Assembly (NCBI GenBank): GCA_028565635.1
Contig: JAOXYB010035461.1
Coordinates: 1-13,890, forward strand
Length of the DNA stretch: 13,890 nucleotides
Source: Phoronis ovalis
Taxonomy: Eukaryota > Phoronida > Phoronidae
Direction: 5' to 3'
The notes under the pieces were generated by a model that made no database searches, was not told the DNA's origin, and worked only from the letters and a program-made list of their open reading frames with translations. Positions 8,528 to 13,890 of this stretch are shown piece by piece (position 1 is the first letter of the stretch; each line of letters opens with the position of its first letter). The position numbers and the translations under genes were made by a program.

Positions 8528-8559
8528 ATCACATGACGATGATTACTGAATCATGTGAT
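8528..8559. repeat. Hairpin with perfect 9-bp arms
   Basis: ATCACATGA (8528-8536) and TCATGTGAT (8551-8559) are perfect reverse complements around a 14-nt loop. The arms contain the CACATG/CATGTG E-box type word. No further function is apparent. Confidence 0.5.
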
Positions 8560-9218
8560 CTAGAAGATCCGAATCTTGGAAGTTTGTTTGGTCACAATCT
8601 TCAAAAAAAAAAAATTATGATTGGAATCTCGTCATAATAATTTCCAGGCAGATATTTGGCAAGGCTGTGTGACTAGTATAGTGTGCGCAACATGATATAC
8701 ATGTTTTTCTATCGAATCTTGTGCCTTATCTTTTACCTTGTTCAAAATATTTACCTTGAGCAAATTATGTACTTTATACTCAACTTAGTTTTTGCGCAGT
8801 AATAGATTGTGTTTTTATAAAGTCCCCTTTCATCAATTTATAATAAGTAATGCTATTTTAAAAATAACAATCGAGCTGAACAGGATGATCAGAGTTGTAT
8901 TGTATTGCCTTGTCATGAAATTATAATAAGTAAAACCACTATATATACTACTTATTTATTATTAAACAAAACTATGAAGTTGCTTAGTTACACAGTAAAG
9001 TAAGGATGTCAAGAAATCATTGTGTGCGCATCACAATTGAAAGGGCGGATGTGTTTTTTTACTAAAAAAAGTCCTTTATCCCACCTCTATTGGCGTGTTG
9101 ACCTACCACGATTTTCAGCCACAACAAAGATATCGGAGGATTATGAATTTGTATGATAAAATTGATATGTTTTATGGTAGATAGGGATCAGTCTGGGTAA
9201 AGGTTGTGTTGTATTAGT

Positions 9219-9295
9219 GCTTTTTTCAAACTAACATGTTTTCACTCACATTACCTAAATTGTTAATAAATTATATTTTTTAATTGTGTAACTTT
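9219..9295 (+). repeat. Dispersed repeat, copy A
   Basis: This 77-bp segment is homologous to 10250-10328 in the same orientation. Over the ungapped 48-bp core (from CAAACTAACATG to TAAATTAT) 39 bases match, and eight of the nine differences are transitions, which is typical of neutral decay of two copies of one ancestor. Both begin with GC plus a T-run and end with GTGTAACTTT or GTAACTTT. Flanks are not obviously similar. The family is unrecognised. Confidence 0.75.
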
Positions 9296-10249
9296 CCTGT
9301 CTGGTACTTGTTTTTGTCTTTGGGGTTGCTGAGCAAGTTGTAAAAACTGGGCTATCTAATCGAAGATTCCGTTTTCAGAAATTAAAGAGATAATGGTTAT
9401 TTGTATAGGGTTTTTATTTCATGGGGACATTGTACAAAATACTACTCCTTTTTTAATTTTTTTTTTTCTGTATTGACAATTCATCATTTTTACAAAAAAA
9501 ATTCAGTGAATGACACTCATGTTTAGTTGAATCTTGTAAAAAAATATCTGCAGATATTATGATGTGTACAAATTTCAGAAACTTCAAAATTTCAAAAAAG
9601 GGAGTTTTATGCATTTAGGAGAACATCAAATTCTTTATTATTGTGGGTGTACGAAATTTGGAAATTATGATATTTGAAAAAGGTTATGAATTGTGGAACA
9701 ACACGAATTGAGAATTTTTACCATAACTGGATTCCTAAGTTTGTAGTTACTACTAATAATATGAAGGTATAGGTGTTAAAACCACAAATGTTTTTTTCCA
9801 TTCCATCTTGATCTTGTTCTAGCCCAAGTTCTGTCTGGTGTTCTCATGTCTAAAATGTTTTTAATACATACTTGTCAGTTTCTTAAGCTGTCAACTTTGT
9901 TCCTTAGCAACGAAATTAATGAAATCCTTGTATGAAATAAAACTTATCATAGTGATGACTGCTACCTTCACCGGGGGAATAGGATTCAATATTTTTATGG
10001 TTCTATCCTATAACCAGGACATGTATCATGATAGTAAAAGTGTAATATTTTCTTTGAATGCTGCATTGACTATACAGAAAAAAAAAATGTTTTCATTTTA
10101 TTACTCACAGGAATGGTAATATAAATGTCTCTGTTTGCCCAACTGGTGCAAATTAATAATTAACAGGTCAGTGCTTTCTATAGAAGACCATGTATAGTTG
10201 TGGGTAGAAATTATGTGGTCATGTGAACTTTTGCAGAGGCCATGTCTCT

Positions 10250-10328
10250 GCTTTTTTTCAGACTAACATATTTCTACTCAAATTACTTAAACTGTTGGTA
10301 AATTATTTTTCTGTAACAGTGTAACTTT
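10250..10328 (+). repeat. Dispersed repeat, copy B
   Basis: This is the partner of 9219-9295, about 1.03 kb downstream in direct orientation, with about 81% identity over the shared core and small indels in the T-rich parts. The similarity ends abruptly on both sides, suggesting a short interspersed element fragment or a local duplication. Confidence 0.75.
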
Positions 10329-10443
10329 AATCATATTCAAATATTTTAAAACTGGTTAATGTCACTCTTCTCACATTTGACATCATTCCTTTGTTAGTTG
10401 TGATGGTTTCTGCAGTCTTCTTGCTGGTGATACATTTAGCAGG

Positions 10444-10473
10444 ATATACATATACATATACATATATATATAC
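10444..10473. repeat. AT-rich microsatellite (ATACAT)n/(AT)n
   Basis: Three ATACAT units (10446-10463) run directly into an AT dinucleotide stretch. It is a typical simple repeat inside the intron and is likely to be length-polymorphic. Confidence 0.9.
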
Positions 10474-12076
10474 CTGTACACATACATGAAGACACCACAA
10501 ACTAATTAGATTATAATTGGATTATTATATTAAAATTACAAAGGTAACCTGTTTGAGTTATTGGTTTATTAATAGCGAATGGTTAATGATTCTTATTAAG
10601 TTACCTTGATTTGATTATGTGTCCAATATTGACTTGAATAGCAAACATTTCCTCATTTTTGGGTTCAGGAAGGTTAGGCTACATGATGCCATTCTTTGGT
10701 GAACCACATCTAGTGAATCAAGTGGTACTCAATATGTGGTAGTTTTAATTTATTTCTAGTACTTTGCACACATTATTATTCATGTCTATTGATCCAAAGT
10801 TTGTTAATATGCTTGCAAAACTAACTACAAACAGTACCCTATATTAAAATTTTGTTTATTTGGTATCAGCCACGATATAGTACACACCGCCTAGGGGCAC
10901 TCAGGCTTTTGACATTATGGATACGATGTGGCAATACCGGGTAGCATTTCCGAGTAAAACAGCTAGATAACTCATAGTTCCTGGAGAAGTTTGTAGAAAT
11001 CTTAGCAGTCTCTATTTGCAGCACTTTAATTCTTTGAACCATGTCAATCTTGAAAGTCTGCCAACAGTCACTGTCCAAGTGTTCTTAAAGCAATCTGCAT
11101 AATTAAAACTGTGGTGTGGTTTGTAAAAAAATGGAACTATCTAACTGTTTAACCACATCTGGGTTTATTTAAGTGTCAATTTAAAATTAATCACCAATAT
11201 TGTGGAAATCAATTGGCCATGAATCACAGTTCATAGTGCTGATTTTGGCACTGAAATCTTTTTTAATTTGTAGAACTCTGTATAATATGGGTTGTGATTG
11301 CCCCTGTTTTTTAGCTATTTGAATAATGACAGGTCGTACAGAATTAATGATGCCTAGTCTCTGATGATATTAAAAGCAAAGTTATGTAAAATAGTTTTGA
11401 TATAATTGATCTAGGGTCTATTTAAACAACGCTGTTCAACATGGGTTAGATTATTTTAATCATTACAAAATCAGGGAAATAGTATAAAAACTAATACCCA
11501 TTGTAAATATCATAGATGTTAAACAATATAACTAGTACGTTATCACAAGAATGATAAAAAAAATAATTAAAATTTAGGAAAGTAGGTGGTTTTTAACTAG
11601 GCAGTTGGTTAACAGTTCTACTATTCACATCAGATGCTGCAACCAGTTTAAAAAATGAGAAAAAAATGTCATACTGTTTGAACAATACATATGTGACACT
11701 GACAGTTGCTCACTCTACCATGGAAGTTTGGCTGTGGTATGTTGGATAGGACACATCAATAACTGATAAATTCAGTCTTTTAAATACTTGTGGTAACATA
11801 CCCTGAGACGGATGTCTTCAAAATACAATAATTGTTGTAGATACTACAGAAAATGCATGCCTAATATGATAAGTGTTATACATAGAAAAGTAACAAAAAA
11901 AAAACGGGTGAAAAGTGACTATGTTGGGACTATGACAGTTAGAGGACTGGCAAATATTGTCAACTCAGTTATCCATCTTTGTCAGTAAAAAAATACTAAT
12001 TAAAACAGAAAAATTGAATACGGAAAGGATTTGGATTTAAATTTATGAAATTGTTAATAATAGCATAGGCGTTAAT

Positions 12077-12092
12077 GTTGACAGTTGTCAAC
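12077..12092. repeat. Short near-palindrome
   Basis: GTTGACA and TGTCAAC flank a two-base centre, giving a 16-bp near-perfect palindrome. It resembles the TTGACAT/ATGTCAA hairpin at 3529-3547 in core sequence, but no function can be assigned. Confidence 0.4.
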
Positions 12093-13890
12093 CCAGTTTT
12101 AAAAATCTATGGTTAAATGATTCTATAGCACCAGTGTTAATGAAGGTGTGTAAAACAGCTTACACTGATTGAAATGTTTTCAAAATCAAGCAAAGGTTAA
12201 AAGTTTGATTTTATTCTTCAGACTTGACTATTTAATTTGGTACTTAATGTGGACAAGTGCTACCTTTCCTAAAGCTTCAAATGTTCATTAATACCTGATA
12301 TTGGTTTCCACAGAACAGTGACTGACAGAGTGTTTACATAGTGAGTTCACCTGCTGGCCAGGGATATCATATCATAAAGTAAACAACTGTATACCTGTTA
12401 TCCAGGTCATCTGCACAACTAATAATTAGTATTGTTGCTATTCATTCTAGTAATGGTCAAATGTCTGGACCACAGACTATTCTACCAAAATTGCACAAAC
12501 CTAAAATGTGCTTTAAATTAATGCACTGTATGTAAAGGCAAAATACATGGAACATTTATTGACTTAGCTTGACAGTTACCGTAGTAATTATCTTACTGGC
12601 TGGGCGAACACACAGAAAAAAGTTGTTTTTGACTTTACTACAGATATAGAAGCTGGTTAAGATTTTAATTTTGAGTTTATTTTAATTTTTTCTGTGCTAT
12701 ACTGTCTGCTACAATAAAAAAATTCTTGAAATTGTAGTTGTTAATTCATGTAAGTTGCTGTTGGGAAATGTAATTCGGAAGTAGGCTACATATGTTTTTT
12801 TTGCAGAATCGGGATCTATAGTCAAGGTTGCGCAAAATAACTGGTTAATGGTATAAGTATATTTTTTATTATGTGTTGCCGGCTTGATCGCCAGGGGATT
12901 TATAGACTAGGCCCCCATTTCGGAAAATCCTTCTGGTATGTTGTGAAACGTCAGCAGCAGCAAAACTGCTTAAATCGCTCAAAAATAGGTTTTGCACAAG
13001 GTGAAATGTACATATTTTTGGTCTGTCTTGTGGAGGTCATCTCTAGGTTTTTAATGCCTACTGACTATAATTATAGTTCTCAACATTTGATAGCATATTT
13101 CTCATATTTGTTTCAGTTTTATGTAAAAAAAACATAGACATTGCATCCATTATGAAACTGTGATTTTGACCTCCTGCTAAGAAGACATAAAAATGGCTTA
13201 ACAATATCAAATAAATCTACACAGTGATTCACATTGTATAAAAAGTAGGAGTATTATCTATATTAAAAGCTACTTGGGTATTATGTGCTGCTGGGTTTCA
13301 TGCTGTGCATTCACAAATTAGTTTAATAGGAATTTGCTGGATGAGGCTTGTGTTCATAATTTACAGTTAGTAACACATACTGATTGTGAATATAAGGACA
13401 GGGACACTAACCATGTCCATCAGCCATGAACTAAAAAGACCTATTGTGCCACCACTGTTATGCAAAGTAATATGTTGAATACTTTTGTGAAGATAGATTA
13501 TAATCTTATAGCTGCCAACTCTCTCATTGCTAGTGAGACTTCTGTTTTGTAGCACGTTTTCTGCCATTGCTTTCAATAGAAAAATGTCTGAAAATACAGG
13601 TAGGAGGTAGGTACAAAATAAACCCTGAAACTAGTAAGTAGATTATACAATAGGATAATGTAGAGTGATAGGTGAAATCTATCCCTGGGAAAATTAACAA
13701 TTAAAGACTTGATTTCTTTATATTAGGTTTTCTGTAGGTAGACTTGCAGAAGTGTTGTATGGAATATCATAAGTATATTTCATTCCTAAAAAATTCTGTT
13801 TTGTATATTTTTAGTTTTAGTCTGACCTTTGTAACTGAGGAGAATTATTTGTTTTCCAGCAAACACTTCATGATTGCAGTTTATTGTAAT

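Larger units (their letters stand above)
4652..13890 (+). other. FOXO intron 1 (at least 9.2 kb, 3' end outside the window)
   Basis: The intron starts with the strong donor GTATGT at 4652 and is phase 0, after a complete lysine codon. No sequence able to encode the expected next forkhead segment (NSIRHNLSLH-type) was seen up to 13890, so the acceptor lies outside. A long intron bisecting the forkhead is a conserved FOXO feature. The open frames inside are at most about 90 codons, a length expected by chance at this base composition, and none has a recognisable family. By section, 4652-8105 holds short inverted repeats and a G-rich patch, 8164-10473 holds the dispersed repeat pair and a microsatellite, and 10474-13890 holds only small hairpins and two slightly GC-richer patches. 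Confidence 0.88.

Noticed and set aside
8380-8637. 85-codon plus-strand open frame inside FOXO intron 1
   Set aside because: It begins at a non-ATG codon, ends in low-complexity lysine codons from a poly-A run, and has no recognisable domain.
1044-12386. FOXO-binding words (GTAAACA or reverse) at 1044, 3141, 8254, 8421, 12331 and 12379, suggesting autoregulation
   Set aside because: A rough estimate gives about three such words by chance in this much AT-rich DNA on both strands. The six found are scattered and do not cluster at the promoter.
13840-13890. Possible FOXO exon 2 acceptor (TTTGTTTTCCAG near 13848-13859)
   Set aside because: The following bases do not encode the forkhead segment that must follow GWK, so this is only an acceptor-like sequence.

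Overview
The window is animal genomic DNA: AT-rich (about one third GC by eye), intron-dominated, with GT...AG spliced exons and polyadenylation-type signals instead of bacterial gene layout. Two protein-coding genes are supported, both on the + strand and both incomplete. The left one is the 3' end of a gene encoding an AMBRA1-like protein (autophagy and CRL4 ubiquitin-ligase receptor). The right one is the first coding exon of a FOXO forkhead transcription factor. The single FOXO gene type, the FOXO N-terminus, the gene structure and the frequent TACATGTA-like words suggest an invertebrate, possibly a lophotrochozoan such as a mollusc. That placement is inference, with low to moderate confidence.

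Layout. 1-1980: intron of the AMBRA1-like gene, or at least no recognisable exon, holding a near-perfect hairpin (1520-1598) followed by four 58-bp tandem repeats (1646-1877). 1981-2120 and 2359-2554: the last two coding exons, ending in TAA at 2552-2554 and separated by a 238-bp intron. 2555 to about 3720: 3' UTR or intergenic DNA with AATAAA signals. 3741-4279: upstream region of FOXO, with a 100-bp GC-elevated block rich in E-boxes, paired TACGTCACTT sites, a CCAAT box, a POU octamer and a TATA-like element. 4280-4651: FOXO exon 1, encoding the conserved AKT/14-3-3 site and the first half of the forkhead domain, ending at the family's characteristic GWK splice junction. 4652-13890: at least 9.2 kb of FOXO intron 1. 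It contains no credible exon, only short inverted repeats, one AT microsatellite and one decayed 77-79 bp dispersed repeat present twice.

The two genes have related biology: AMBRA1 promotes autophagy and, in mammals, supports FOXO3 activity through PP2A, while FOXO activates autophagy and stress genes. Their head-to-tail adjacency, with 1.7 kb between stop and start codons, is the most interesting gene-level observation. The best candidates for something undescribed are a possible intronically polyadenylated short FOXO isoform and the hairpin plus tandem-repeat module in the AMBRA1 intron. No mobile-element protein, CRISPR array, tRNA or rRNA was recognised.
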